Assembly: GCA_013297625.1 (NCBI GenBank)
Contig: JAAFHT010000003.1
Location: forward strand, 1 to 64,000
DNA: 64,000 bases
Reading direction: 5' to 3'
Source of the DNA: Actinomycetota bacterium
GTDB lineage: Bacteria; Actinomycetota; Actinomycetes; Actinomycetales; Microbacteriaceae
Below, piece by piece: positions 18,261 through 28,114 of this stretch (positions are counted from its first letter, which is position 1; every line of letters begins with the position of its first letter). The translations under genes were made by a program, and so were the position numbers. The notes beneath the pieces were generated by a model. The model worked only from the letters and a program-made list of their open reading frames with translations. It made no database searches and had not been told where the DNA came from.

Positions 18261-19768
18261 CCACGACCCACACCGTGCGCACCTACAAGAGCAGCGAGCC
18301 GCTCGCCGCGAACGACCAGCTCGCCGGCAAACTCGCGGCGCTCGCCGCCGAGCAAAGCCGCCCGCTCGACGAGAAGAGCGTCGACATGGTCATCAACCGC
18401 GTCATCGACAACGCGTCCGTCGCCGTCGCAAGCCTCGATCGCGACCCCGTCATCAGCGCGCGCGGGCAAGCTGAAGCGCACCCCTACGCCCCGGGCGCCA
18501 CGGTGTTCGGGCTGGCGGCAGACAAAAAAGTCAGCCCCGAGTGGGCAGCCTGGGCCAACGGCGTCGCCGTGCGCGAGCTCGACTACCACGACACCTTCCT
18601 CGCCGCCGACTACTCGCACCCCGGCGACAACATCCCGCCGATCCTCGCCGTCGCCCAGCACACCAGCGCCGACGGAGTGCAGCTTCTCAAGGGGCTGCTG
18701 ACCGGCTACGAGATCCAGATCGACCTCGTGCGCGCCATCTGCCTGCACGAGCACAAGATCGACCACGTCGCCCACCTCGGCCCGAGCGCCGCCGCTGGCA
18801 TCGGCACGCTGCTGGGTCTCGACCAAGCCACGATCTTCCAGGCCATTGGTCAAGCACTGCACACGACGACCGCCACGCGCCAGTCGCGCAAGGGCGAGAT
18901 CTCGACCTGGAAGGCGCACGCCCCCGCCTTCGCCGGCAAGATGGCCGTCGAGGCCGTCGACCGGGCGATGCGCGGCCAGACCAGCCCGAGCCCCATCTAT
19001 GAGGGCGAAGACGGGTTCATCGCGTGGCTGCTCAGCGGGCCGGATGCTCGCTACGAAGTTCCGCTGCCTGACGGCACGGAACCGCTCACGGGCATCCTCG
19101 ACAGCTACACGAAAGAGCACTCGGCGGAGTACCAGGCGCAGGCCTGGATCGACCTCGCACGCCGCCTCGGCACCGAGCGCCCCGAGCTGCGCGACCCCGC
19201 GAACATCGAGAAGATCGTGCTGCACACGAGCCACCACACGCACTACGTCATTGGCTCCGGCGCGAACGATCCGCAGAAGTACGACCCGACGGCGAGCCGC
19301 GAGACGCTCGACCACTCGATTCCGTACATCGTCGCCGTCGCGCTGCAAGACGGAGCCTGGCACCACGTCGACTCCTACGCACCCGAGCGCGCGGCCCGGC
19401 CCGACACCGTGGCGCTGTGGCAGAAGATCACGACCACGGAAGACAAAGAGTGGACGCGCCGCTACCACTCCCTCGACTTGAGCGAGAAGGCTTTCGGCGG
19501 CCGCATCGAGATCGAGCTGACCGACGGCACGCGCGTGGTCGACGAGATCGCCGTCGCCGACGCGCACCCGCTGGGCGCGCGGCCCTTTGGTCGCGCCGAA
19601 TACGTCGGCAAGTTCCGGATGCTCGCGGAGGGCATCCTGAGCCCCAACGAGATGGACCGCTTCCTCGATGTTGCCCAGCGCCTGCCCGAGCTGACTCCCG
19701 CCGAGCTTGGCGGCCTCACCGTGACGGCCGCCCGGCCACTGCCCGCAGCCCCGAAGGGACTCTTCTGA
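18257..19768 (+). CDS. prpD: 2-methylcitrate dehydratase (MmgE/PrpD)
   Basis: 503 aa, [27 protein letters not shown]; next to prpB and prpC. Confidence 0.93.
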   Translation: MTTTHTVRTYKSSEPLAANDQLAGKLAALAAEQSRPLDEKSVDMVINRVIDNASVAVASLDRDPVISARGQAEAHPYAPGATVFGLAADKKVSPEWAAWANGVAVRELDYHDTFLAADYSHPGDNIPPILAVAQHTSADGVQLLKGLLTGYEIQIDLVRAICLHEHKIDHVAHLGPSAAAGIGTLLGLDQATIFQAIGQALHTTTATRQSRKGEISTWKAHAPAFAGKMAVEAVDRAMRGQTSPSPIYEGEDGFIAWLLSGPDARYEVPLPDGTEPLTGILDSYTKEHSAEYQAQAWIDLARRLGTERPELRDPANIEKIVLHTSHHTHYVIGSGANDPQKYDPTASRETLDHSIPYIVAVALQDGAWHHVDSYAPERAARPDTVALWQKITTTEDKEWTRRYHSLDLSEKAFGGRIEIELTDGTRVVDEIAVADAHPLGARPFGRAEYVGKFRMLAEGILSPNEMDRFLDVAQRLPELTPAELGGLTVTAARPLPAAPKGLF

Positions 19769-20664
19769 TGCTCTCGACTTCTACGACGCCGAGCCAGCGC
19801 CGCCAAGCCTTTCGCGCGGGGCTCGCGAGCGGGCGCCTGCAGGTGCTGCCGGGCGCGTTTACGCCGCTCAGCATCCGTCTCATCGAAGACAAAGGATTCG
19901 ACGGCGCCTACATTTCGGGAGCCGTCATGGCTGCCGAGCTGGGCCTGCCCGACATCGGCCTGACGACTCTCAGCGAGGTCGCCCAGCGCGCGCACCAGAT
20001 CAGCCGCATGAGCGACCTGCCGACGCTCGTCGACGCCGACACCGGATTCGGCGAGCCCATGAACGTGGCCCGAACGGTGCACGAGCTCGAAGACGCCGGC
20101 GTTGCGGGTCTGCACCTCGAAGACCAGGTCAACCCCAAGCGCTGCGGGCACCTCGACGGCAAGGCCGTCGTTGACCTCGACACGGCGGTCAAGCGCATTC
20201 GCGCCGCAGTCGATGCGCGCCGCGACGCCGACCTCGTCATCATGGCCCGCACCGACATTCGCGGGGTGGAAGGACTCGACGCCGCGATCGATCGAGCCAA
20301 GGCGCTCGAGGCCGCGGGTGCCGACGCGATCTTCCCCGAAGCGATGGCGAGCCTCGACGAGTTCGCCGCGATGCGCAAGGCCGTGAGCGTGCCGATCTTG
20401 GCCAACATGACCGAGTTCGGCAAGAGCGCGCTCTTCACGCACGAGCAGCTCGCCGACGTGGGCGTCAACCTCGTCATTCACCCCGTCTCTCTGCTGCGCA
20501 TCGCCTTCGGCGCGATCGAGCGGGGATTGGATGCTCTGCAATCGACCGGAACCCTCGACGGCGAGGTCGCGGGCATGCAGACTCGGGGGAGGCTCTACGA
20601 GCTGCTCGATTACGAGGCGTACAACGCCTTCGACGACGGCATCTTCACCTATAGCGGCCGCTAA
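19768..20664 (+). CDS. prpB: Methylisocitrate lyase
   Basis: DADTGFGEPMNVARTVHELEDAGVAGLHLEDQVNPKRCGHLDGK. Confidence 0.95.
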   Translation: MLSTSTTPSQRRQAFRAGLASGRLQVLPGAFTPLSIRLIEDKGFDGAYISGAVMAAELGLPDIGLTTLSEVAQRAHQISRMSDLPTLVDADTGFGEPMNVARTVHELEDAGVAGLHLEDQVNPKRCGHLDGKAVVDLDTAVKRIRAAVDARRDADLVIMARTDIRGVEGLDAAIDRAKALEAAGADAIFPEAMASLDEFAAMRKAVSVPILANMTEFGKSALFTHEQLADVGVNLVIHPVSLLRIAFGAIERGLDALQSTGTLDGEVAGMQTRGRLYELLDYEAYNAFDDGIFTYSGR

Positions 20665-20710
20665 ACGCGGTCTGGCCCGACACGGGCCGCTAGTCCCCAG
20701 GAGGGCAATC

Positions 20711-21844
20711 ATGACTGAGACAGAGATTCGCAAGGGCCTCGCCGGCGTCGTCGTCGACACGACCGCCATCAGCAAGGTCAACCCCGAGTCGAACTCGCTG
20801 CTCTATCGCGGCTACCCCGTGCAGCAGCTCGCCGAGCGCTGCACCGCCGAAGAGGTTACCTACCTGCTGTGGCACGGCGAGTTGCCGACCGCGGCCCAGC
20901 TGGCTGAGTTTGAGACGCTCGAGCGTTCGCTGCGTCCGCTCAACCCCACGGTGAAACACACGATGGATGCGCTGCCCCTCGCCGCACACCCCATGGACGT
21001 CGTGCGCACCGCCGTGAGCGTGCTCGGCGCCCTCGATGAGTCACTCACGACCGACGGCACGTGGATCGACGGTGAGCTGACGCTTGAGCGCAGCATCCGT
21101 CTGTGGGCGCAGCTTCCGGCGATCGTGGCCTATGCCCAGCGACGGATGCGCGGCCAACACCTCGTCGAGCCGCGCGACGACCTCGGCTACTCGGCGAACT
21201 TCTTGCACATGACGTTTGGCGGAGTGCCCGACTTGGTCGTCGTCAACGCTTTCGACGTGTCGATGATTCTCTACGCCGAGCACTCGTTCAACGCCTCGAC
21301 GTTCACGGCGCGCGTCATCGCCTCAACGCTCAGCGACGTCTACTCGGCGGTCACGGGCGCGATCGGCGCGCTGAAGGGCCCACTGCACGGGGGAGCAAAC
21401 GAAGCCGTCATGCACGTCTTCCGCAAGGTCGGCACGGCGGATGCTGCTGCCGCGTGGCTCGCCGAATCTCTCGCCGCAAAGCGCAAGATCATGGGTTTTG
21501 GCCACCGGGTCTACAAGAACGGCGACTCGCGCGTTCCCACGATGAAGGCTGCCCTCGAAACCCTCGTCGAGCACTACGAGCGGCCCGAGGTGCTTGATCT
21601 CTACGACGCGCTCGAAAAGGCCATGGACGACGCAAAGGGCATCAAGCCCAACCTCGATTACCCCTCGGGCCCGGCCTATGACCTCATGGGTTTCGACACC
21701 GAGATCTTTACGCCGCTCTTCATCGCCGCGCGCGTCACGGGCTGGACGGCCCACGTGCGTGAGCAGCTCGCGGCGAACGCGCTGATTCGCCCGCTCAGTC
21801 TCTACACGGGGCCCGACGAGCGCGTTGTTCCCTCAGGCAACTAG
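20711..21844 (+). CDS. prpC: 2-methylcitrate synthase
   Basis: Citrate synthase fold: GPLHGGANEAVMHV, IMGFGHRVYKNGDSRVPTMK; in prp cluster. Confidence 0.94.
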   Translation: MTETEIRKGLAGVVVDTTAISKVNPESNSLLYRGYPVQQLAERCTAEEVTYLLWHGELPTAAQLAEFETLERSLRPLNPTVKHTMDALPLAAHPMDVVRTAVSVLGALDESLTTDGTWIDGELTLERSIRLWAQLPAIVAYAQRRMRGQHLVEPRDDLGYSANFLHMTFGGVPDLVVVNAFDVSMILYAEHSFNASTFTARVIASTLSDVYSAVTGAIGALKGPLHGGANEAVMHVFRKVGTADAAAAWLAESLAAKRKIMGFGHRVYKNGDSRVPTMKAALETLVEHYERPEVLDLYDALEKAMDDAKGIKPNLDYPSGPAYDLMGFDTEIFTPLFIAARVTGWTAHVREQLAANALIRPLSLYTGPDERVVPSGN

Positions 21845-21858
21845 GCGAGGATGACCTC

Positions 21859-22701
21859 ATGACTGACGCGATCCCCACTCCGTACCTCACGCTCAACGAC
21901 GGCCACCGCATCCCGCAGTTCGGACTCGGGGTGTGGCAGATCGACGACGACGAGGCGCAGCGCGTCGTGAGCGAGGCGCTTGAGGTGGGCTACCGCCACA
22001 TCGACACCGCGCGCGTCTACAAGAACGAGGCCGGCGTTGGTCGGGCAATCGCCGCGTCGGGCATTCCGCGCGACGAGCTCTTCATTACAACCAAGCTCTG
22101 GAACAGTGACCAGGGTCGCGACACCGTGCGCCCCGCGGCCGAAGCGAGCCTCGAGCGGCTGGGTCTCGAGCAGGTTGACCTGTACCTCATCCACTGGCCC
22201 TCGCCGAAGTATGGCAAGCACGTGGAGTCGTGGGAGGCCATGATCGAGGTGCGCGAGGCCGGGCTCGCCCGCTCGATCGGCGTCTCGAACTTCATGCAGG
22301 CACACCTCGACGACGTTGCCGCGGCCACCGACGTTGTGCCCGCGGTCAACCAGGTCGAGCTGCACCCCGCCTTTCAGCAACGCGACTTGCGGGCGTATCA
22401 AGAACCGAAGGGCATCCACACCGAGTCATGGAGCCCCCTCGGTAGCGCGCAGTATGACCTCGCCGAGCTGCCGGGCTTCGCCGCCATCGCTGAGCGCCAC
22501 GGCAAAACCGTGCAGCAGGTTGCGATCCGTTGGCACCTGCAAGAGGGCCTCATCGTGTTCCCGAAGACGGTGCGCCGCGAACGGATGCTCGAGAACGCCG
22601 CCGTCTTCGACTTCGAGCTCTCGGCCGACGACATGGCGACGATCGCCGCGTGCGACCGCGACCAGCGCGTCGGAGCGCACCCCCTCAACACCGACTTCTA
22701 G
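21859..22701 (+). CDS. Aldo/keto reductase (2,5-diketo-D-gluconate reductase-like)
   Basis: IPQFGLGVWQIDDDEAQRVVSEALEVGYRHIDTARVYKNEAGVGRAI; IHWPSP; GVSNF. Confidence 0.93.
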   Translation: MTDAIPTPYLTLNDGHRIPQFGLGVWQIDDDEAQRVVSEALEVGYRHIDTARVYKNEAGVGRAIAASGIPRDELFITTKLWNSDQGRDTVRPAAEASLERLGLEQVDLYLIHWPSPKYGKHVESWEAMIEVREAGLARSIGVSNFMQAHLDDVAAATDVVPAVNQVELHPAFQQRDLRAYQEPKGIHTESWSPLGSAQYDLAELPGFAAIAERHGKTVQQVAIRWHLQEGLIVFPKTVRRERMLENAAVFDFELSADDMATIAACDRDQRVGAHPLNTDF

Positions 22702-22709
22702 GCGGCCCT

Positions 22710-23162
22710 GTGCAGCTGCGGCCGTGGCGCATCACCGCGTGGTGGGTCAAGACCCTCTACGTGGCGATTGTGCTGTTGGTTTCGTGGCCACTGGACTTTC
22801 TTCTCCGATGGATCGCCCTGCCGGTCGAACTCGTCGCTCTTTTCTCCTTTGCCATGGTGATGGTGGCGATCGTCATCGGTGCGCGCGTTTTTCGTGTGCG
22901 CGGGGAGAGCACTGTGCCCCGGCCGTGGTGGCAGTTCACAGGTCGGCCTCGGTTGAGCTTCGTGGTCGGATGGGCGTGCGTTGCCGCGATGGCCGTGTAT
23001 GTCATCACGGCCCCCGAGAGCGAGTTCACCCTCGGAGAAGACGTCATCTCATTCCTCGCCTACGCGGTCATTGGGGCTGCGTACTTCACGTCGGGCGTGC
23101 GATTGCGGCGACGCGGGGATGCGCCAGCCGATGGTCCCTTCGACGCGAGTGCGAAACCCTAG
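22710..23162 (+). CDS. Membrane protein of unknown function
   Basis: GTG start, VQLRPWRITAWWVKTLYVAIVLLVSWPLDFLLRWIALPVELVALFSFAMVMVAIV; several TM helices. Confidence 0.7.
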   Translation: MQLRPWRITAWWVKTLYVAIVLLVSWPLDFLLRWIALPVELVALFSFAMVMVAIVIGARVFRVRGESTVPRPWWQFTGRPRLSFVVGWACVAAMAVYVITAPESEFTLGEDVISFLAYAVIGAAYFTSGVRLRRRGDAPADGPFDASAKP

Positions 23163-23187
23163 GGCGCTTCGCTTCACTTCGCTTCAC

Positions 23188-23242
23188 TTCAACGGACTCG
23201 GAAGTTAACGAGGAAAGATCGTGAACCTCCGAGTCCGTTGAA
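23188..23242. repeat. 19-bp inverted repeat between convergent genes
   Basis: TTCAACGGACTCGGAAGTT ... AACCTCCGAGTCCGTTGAA, 18/19 complementary, 17-nt loop; preceded by tandem CTTCGCTTCA copies. Confidence 0.75.
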
Positions 23243-23339
23243 GGAGCCGCCGGCACATTGGTCGAAGGGATGCGGGCTGGGGAAACCACACGGCGGAAAC
23301 CGGGCGCGGGATGCGGGGGCGTGCGGTCTGTGGCTGGCG

Positions 23340-24179
23340 CTAGAGGACAACCTCGGTGCGCACACCCAGCGGCGTGTGCGCAAGCAGCGGGCCGCCTGCG
23401 GGAGACTCGAGGCCGGCGAACTCACGCTCGAGGGCGTCGCGGCCCTCGCTGAAGTGCGTCCACTGGTCGACGTGCAGCCCGATCACGCGGCGCGCGCCGA
23501 GCGTGAGTGCAGCGGCGCGGGCGCGCTGGGCGGTGAGGGTGAGGGGCGCGTCGATATCGTCGACGCGCGCGGCTCCGGCGAACAAGAGCGCAGCATCCAC
23601 CGTCCCATAGCGCGCGACGATCGCCTCGACAACCGAAACCTCCGAGTTGTCGCCCGAGACGTAGACCGTGGGGTGGCCGGGCGCCGTGAGCAAGAAGCCG
23701 CAGACCGGCCCGAGTCGCTCGGCCCACTCGTCGGGGCCGTGCTGTGCGGGCAGCGCATGAACTCGAGCACCTGGCGGTGCCTCGGCAGCAACCGCGTCGC
23801 CGACGATGACGGCGTCGTCGAGCGCGATGCTCTCGTCGTCGGCGAGCCCGATCACGCGCGCTGACCCGCCGCGCGCGGCGAGGTCCTCGGCGCCGACGGG
23901 CGTCGTGACAACCAGTGGCAGGGTGAGCGAGAGCTCACGCCCGAGCAGGTCGAGGTTGTCTTCGTGGTGGTGGTGCGACACGAGGGCGGCGTCGATGGGT
24001 CCGAGCGCTGCGAACGCCACGGCGGGCCCGTCGGTCTTCTCGAGGTCGTCGGGGTCGGGGCCATAGCGCTGCGGCTCGTCAAAGGTCGGGTCGAGCAGTA
24101 AGCGCAGACCCGCCCACTCGAGCAGGGCGGTGGGGCCGCCGACGACCGTGACGGCGATGGATGCGGTGCTCGAATTCAT
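23340..24179 (-). CDS. Metallo-beta-lactamase-fold hydrolase
   Basis: GPIDAALVSHHHHEDNLDLLGRE; VYVSGDNSEV; RVIGLHVDQWTHFSEG. Confidence 0.88.
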   Translation of the reverse strand: MNSSTASIAVTVVGGPTALLEWAGLRLLLDPTFDEPQRYGPDPDDLEKTDGPAVAFAALGPIDAALVSHHHHEDNLDLLGRELSLTLPLVVTTPVGAEDLAARGGSARVIGLADDESIALDDAVIVGDAVAAEAPPGARVHALPAQHGPDEWAERLGPVCGFLLTAPGHPTVYVSGDNSEVSVVEAIVARYGTVDAALLFAGAARVDDIDAPLTLTAQRARAAALTLGARRVIGLHVDQWTHFSEGRDALEREFAGLESPAGGPLLAHTPLGVRTEVVL

Positions 24180-24224
24180 GCTGCGACCCTAGCCGCGCAT
24201 CCCGCACCAATGCCGTACGCGCGC

Positions 24225-24779
24225 CTAACCGCCGACGCGGCCCAACCAGGTGGCGACGGCGCCTGAGTGGCCGACGAGCACGGTGTAGTAGATCGCATAG
24301 ATGGCCATGCCCGCCGCGATGACCGAGATGGCAATGCGCACCGGCAGCCAGGCGCGCGAGGGCATCGCTTCCGTGGTCGTCGCGACACGGGATGCCCGGG
24401 CCGAGAGCTCAGACACAACCGCCCAAATCACGCCCAGGGCGAGCGTGATGCCCGCCACGAGGGGCAGGTTCTCTCCGAGTTCTTCGTGTACTTCGGGTTC
24501 ACCGACACGTTCTGAGAGCGCCTCGCCCGACTCGGCCGCGATCCACGCGGCGAGGGATCCCACGGCGAGGGCCGCAACAACTCCCCAGCGCACCAGCACG
24601 TGTACGCGCGGCAAGACCATGACGATGATGAGCGCGAACGCGGCCACCGGAAGAACCACGACCGCGACGTGCACAATCAGCGGGTGCACGGGCAAACCGC
24701 CGACAAGATCGAACATCCCCCCGCCCTCGGTAGGCGAAGTGAGGGAGGGGGAAAGGAGTGGAGCCAACAGAGTGGTCAT
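24225..24779 (-). CDS. DUF2231-like membrane protein
   Basis: FDLVGGLPVHPLIVHVAVVVLPVAAFALI with four TM helices. Confidence 0.75.
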   Translation of the reverse strand: MTTLLAPLLSPSLTSPTEGGGMFDLVGGLPVHPLIVHVAVVVLPVAAFALIIVMVLPRVHVLVRWGVVAALAVGSLAAWIAAESGEALSERVGEPEVHEELGENLPLVAGITLALGVIWAVVSELSARASRVATTTEAMPSRAWLPVRIAISVIAAGMAIYAIYYTVLVGHSGAVATWLGRVGG

Positions 24780-24838
24780 GTGCCGACGCTAGCCCTTCGC
24801 GAGGGCGTTGTCGCAGTGCCGAAAGCCCCGAGTCGCGT

Positions 24839-25405
24839 TTAGCGCAGTTGCTTCTTGGCCGAGATGACCCCGGTGTCGAAGCCCATGAGGTGGAGGCCGC
24901 CGTGAAAGCGCGCGTGCTCGACCTTGATGCAGCGGTCCATCACGACGGTCAGGCCCTTCGACTCGCCATAGATCGCGGCCTCTTCGTTCCAGATGCCGAG
25001 CTGCACCCACACGGTCGAGGCGCCGACGGCGAGCACGTCGTCGATGACCGAGGGAATGTCGCTGCCCTTGCGAAACACGTCGACGATGTCGGGCACTTCG
25101 GGTAGCGAAGCGAGATCGGGGTAGGCGGGTTGGCCCAAGATCTCGGTCGCGTTCGGGTTGACGAAGTACACGCGGTAGTCGCTCGACTGCTGCAGGTAGG
25201 TGCCCACGAAGTACGAACTGCGGGCGGGGTTGGGCGAGGCGCCGACGATCGCAATGCTCTTCGCGCGGCGCAAGATGGCGAGCCGCTCTTTCGCCGACGG
25301 CCCCACCCAGGTGCGCTGCGACTTCAGCAGTTTCGCCAGCGGGGAGCTCGCCGGGATGTCGCACGTGAGCCCGTTGGCGAGGGTGACGGTCGCGGTGTCG
25401 GTCAT
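24839..25405 (-). CDS. CoA-binding protein
   Basis: KSIAIVGASPNPARSSYFVGTYLQQ...GQPAYPDLASLPEVPDIVDVFR...VMDRCIKVEHAR. Confidence 0.9.
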   Translation of the reverse strand: MTDTATVTLANGLTCDIPASSPLAKLLKSQRTWVGPSAKERLAILRRAKSIAIVGASPNPARSSYFVGTYLQQSSDYRVYFVNPNATEILGQPAYPDLASLPEVPDIVDVFRKGSDIPSVIDDVLAVGASTVWVQLGIWNEEAAIYGESKGLTVVMDRCIKVEHARFHGGLHLMGFDTGVISAKKQLR

Positions 25406-26703
25406 GCCGAGGCTCCCTTCAGCGCGGCGTCGAGCGCCTGGTCGAGGTCGAAGATGATGTCGTCGGCGTCTTCGATGCCCACCGAGAGGCGCACGAGGCC
25501 CGGGTGCACGCCGCCGTCGACGAGTTGCTGCTCGGTGAGCTGCGCGTGCGTGGTCGAGGCGGGGTGAATGATGAGCGTCTTCGCGTCGCCGATGTTGGCG
25601 AGGTGGCTCGCGAGGTTCACGTTCTCGATGAGGCCTTGGCCAACGGCGCGGCCGCCCTTGACGACGAAGCCGAATACCGAGCTCGGGCCGAGCGGCAGGT
25701 ACTGCGCCGCGCGCGCGTGGTGGCGGTGCGAGGGCAGGCCGGCCCAGTTGACCGTCTCGATGCGCGGGTCGGCCTCGAGCCACTCGGCGACGCGGCGCGC
25801 GTTGTCGACGTGCGCTTGCATGCGGTACGGCAAGGTCTCGACGCCCTGAGCGAGCAAGAAGGCCGAGTGCGGAGCGAGCGCTGGGCCGATGTCGCGCAGC
25901 TGCTCGGCGCGCAATCGCGTGAGAAAGGCGTATTCGCCGAAGTTGCCGTACCAGGTGAGGCCGCCGTAGTGGGCGACGGTCTCTTCGAAGAGCGGAAAGT
26001 TGTGGTTCGACCAGTCGAAGCGCCCCGACTCGACGACGACACCGCCGAGGGTCGTGCCGTGGCCTCCCAAGAACTTCGTGGCCGAGTGCACGACGACGTC
26101 GGCTCCCCACTCGATTGGGCGGCACAGGTAGGGCGTGGCGATCGTCGAGTCGATGATGAGCGGCAGGTTCGCGGCGTGCGCCACGTCGGCGAGGCCTGCG
26201 ATGTCGGCGATGTCGCCGCTCGGGTTCGCGATGGTCTCGGCGAAGACGAGCTTGGTGCGGCCCGGGATGATCGCCGCGGCATAATCGGCCGGGTTATCGC
26301 TCGCGACAAAGGTCGTCTCGACCCCGAACCGGCGAAGCGTCACATCGAGCTGCGTGACCGATCCGCCGTAGAGGTTCGACGAGGCGACGATGTGGTCGCC
26401 CGCACCCGCGAGCGACGCGAAGGTGACGAACTGCGCACTGAGGCCGCTCGAGGTGGACACGGCTCCGAGTCCACCCTCGAGGCTGGCCACGCGCTCTTCG
26501 AAGCTCGCGACCGTGGGGTTCGCGAGGCGACTGTAGATGTTGCCGTATTTCTGCAGGGCGAACCGGGCCGCAGCATCCTCTGTCGAATCGAACACAAAGG
26601 CGCTCGACTGGTAGATCGGCAGGGCGCGCGCGCCCGTCGCCGAGTCGGGAACATTGCCGGCGTGCACGGCGCGCGTGCGGAAGCCATAGTCGCGGTCGGC
26701 CAT
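25402..26703 (-). CDS. metY: O-acetylhomoserine aminocarboxypropyltransferase
   Basis: 433 aa Cys/Met metabolism PLP enzyme; HSATKFLGGHGTTLGGVVVESG, QLTEQQLVDGGVHPGLVRLSVGIED. Confidence 0.92.
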   Translation of the reverse strand: MADRDYGFRTRAVHAGNVPDSATGARALPIYQSSAFVFDSTEDAAARFALQKYGNIYSRLANPTVASFEERVASLEGGLGAVSTSSGLSAQFVTFASLAGAGDHIVASSNLYGGSVTQLDVTLRRFGVETTFVASDNPADYAAAIIPGRTKLVFAETIANPSGDIADIAGLADVAHAANLPLIIDSTIATPYLCRPIEWGADVVVHSATKFLGGHGTTLGGVVVESGRFDWSNHNFPLFEETVAHYGGLTWYGNFGEYAFLTRLRAEQLRDIGPALAPHSAFLLAQGVETLPYRMQAHVDNARRVAEWLEADPRIETVNWAGLPSHRHHARAAQYLPLGPSSVFGFVVKGGRAVGQGLIENVNLASHLANIGDAKTLIIHPASTTHAQLTEQQLVDGGVHPGLVRLSVGIEDADDIIFDLDQALDAALKGASA

Positions 26704-26829
26704 ACCCTCAGGCTAGCCGGGAGCTTCGATTGGCGCCGGGGCGGGCGTTATGCGACGTAATCTTCGCGTTTTCGCCGTCGTGTCATCGTGCGCTTGCGGA
26801 AGGAGACATAGTAATAATACAATGCCTGC

Positions 26830-28077
26830 ATGACGACGGATGCTCAGCCCGCACCCCTGCCATCGCCCCAGGCCCCGACTGCTCGGGCCGATCGCGCTCT
26901 TCCGCCCGACATCGCCCGTGGCCTTGTGCTGCTCGGCATTGCGGTCGCGAACGTGCCCTTCTTCTTGTACGGCCGCGAACTCGGCCTTCTCGTCAAGCCG
27001 GTGACGGACGCCACGGCCGACCCCTGGGTCAATGCCCTCGTGGCGACGCTCGCCGACAACCGCAGCTACCCGCTCTTCGCGTTGCTCTTCGGCTACGGCC
27101 TCACACAGTTGCTCACGCGCGAGCAGGCGCGCGGAACCGAGTGGCCCGACGCGCGCCGTCTGCTGTTGCGCCGCAACGCGTGGCTCATCGCTTTCGGTGC
27201 CGCCCACGGTGTGCTGTTGTTCTTCGGCGACATTCTCGGCACCTACGGCCTGCTCGGCCTCGCGCTCGTGTTGCTCATTCGGGCCTCGGGGCGCACGCTC
27301 GCGATCGTCGGCTGGCTGTCGTTCGGCTTTCTCATCATCGTGGGTGCGCTCGAAGGGTTGAGCGGCCTGTTGGCGCAGTTTGGTGGAGCGGCGGCGCCGA
27401 GTGCGGCACTGTTCAACTCGGCGGGTGCCGAGACCTATCCGGCTGCCGTGCTCGCGCGACTCGGCGAGTGGACGCTCGGCATGATCTCGGTGCCCTTCGG
27501 TGGCCTGGGTCTGCTCGCTCCGATGATTCTGGGCATGTGGGCGGCGCGCTACCGGGTGCTCGAGCAGCCCCTGAAGCACCGCCGCGCACTCGTGCTCGTT
27601 GCCGGCATCGGCATCCCTGTGTCGGTGCTCGGCGCCCTGCCGATCGCGCTTGCTCTGCTCGGCGTCATCGAACTCTCGGTGATCGCGGAACCGTTCGCGG
27701 CCATGCTGCACGCGGCTACGGGCGCCGTGGGTGGTGCCGCCTACGTGGCGCTCATCGCTCTCATCGTGGGCGGGCGCGGCCCCGGCCGTGAGCTCGGCAG
27801 TCCTACGGCTAAGCCGCGCGGGCCCATCTCACGAATGTTCGCGGCCCTCGGGCAGCGGTCGCTCAGTGGCTACCTCACCCAGTCGCTCGTGTTCGTCATC
27901 GTGTTCGCGCCCTACGGGTTCGGGCTCGGCGCGACCGCGAGCGTCGCCGAGGCCACCCAGATTGCCGTCATCACGTGGCTCGCCACTCTCGTGATCGCGA
28001 ACATTCTGGCGGCGGTCAACCGCTCGGGCCCGGCCGAATGGTTGCTGCGCCGGGCGGTGTACGGGCGGCGGGGGTAG
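26830..28077 (+). CDS. DUF418-domain (YeiB-like) membrane protein
   Basis: PDIARGLVLLGIAVANVPFF; LGQRSLSGYLTQSLVF. Confidence 0.85.
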   Translation: MTTDAQPAPLPSPQAPTARADRALPPDIARGLVLLGIAVANVPFFLYGRELGLLVKPVTDATADPWVNALVATLADNRSYPLFALLFGYGLTQLLTREQARGTEWPDARRLLLRRNAWLIAFGAAHGVLLFFGDILGTYGLLGLALVLLIRASGRTLAIVGWLSFGFLIIVGALEGLSGLLAQFGGAAAPSAALFNSAGAETYPAAVLARLGEWTLGMISVPFGGLGLLAPMILGMWAARYRVLEQPLKHRRALVLVAGIGIPVSVLGALPIALALLGVIELSVIAEPFAAMLHAATGAVGGAAYVALIALIVGGRGPGRELGSPTAKPRGPISRMFAALGQRSLSGYLTQSLVFVIVFAPYGFGLGATASVAEATQIAVITWLATLVIANILAAVNRSGPAEWLLRRAVYGRRG

Positions 28078-28114
28078 GCGCCGACCCCTTCCGTGGACCC
28101 CTCTGTTCACGCGA

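Noticed and set aside
17960-19567. 535-aa minus ORF opposite prpD
   Set aside because: Antisense artefact; prpD is clear on +.
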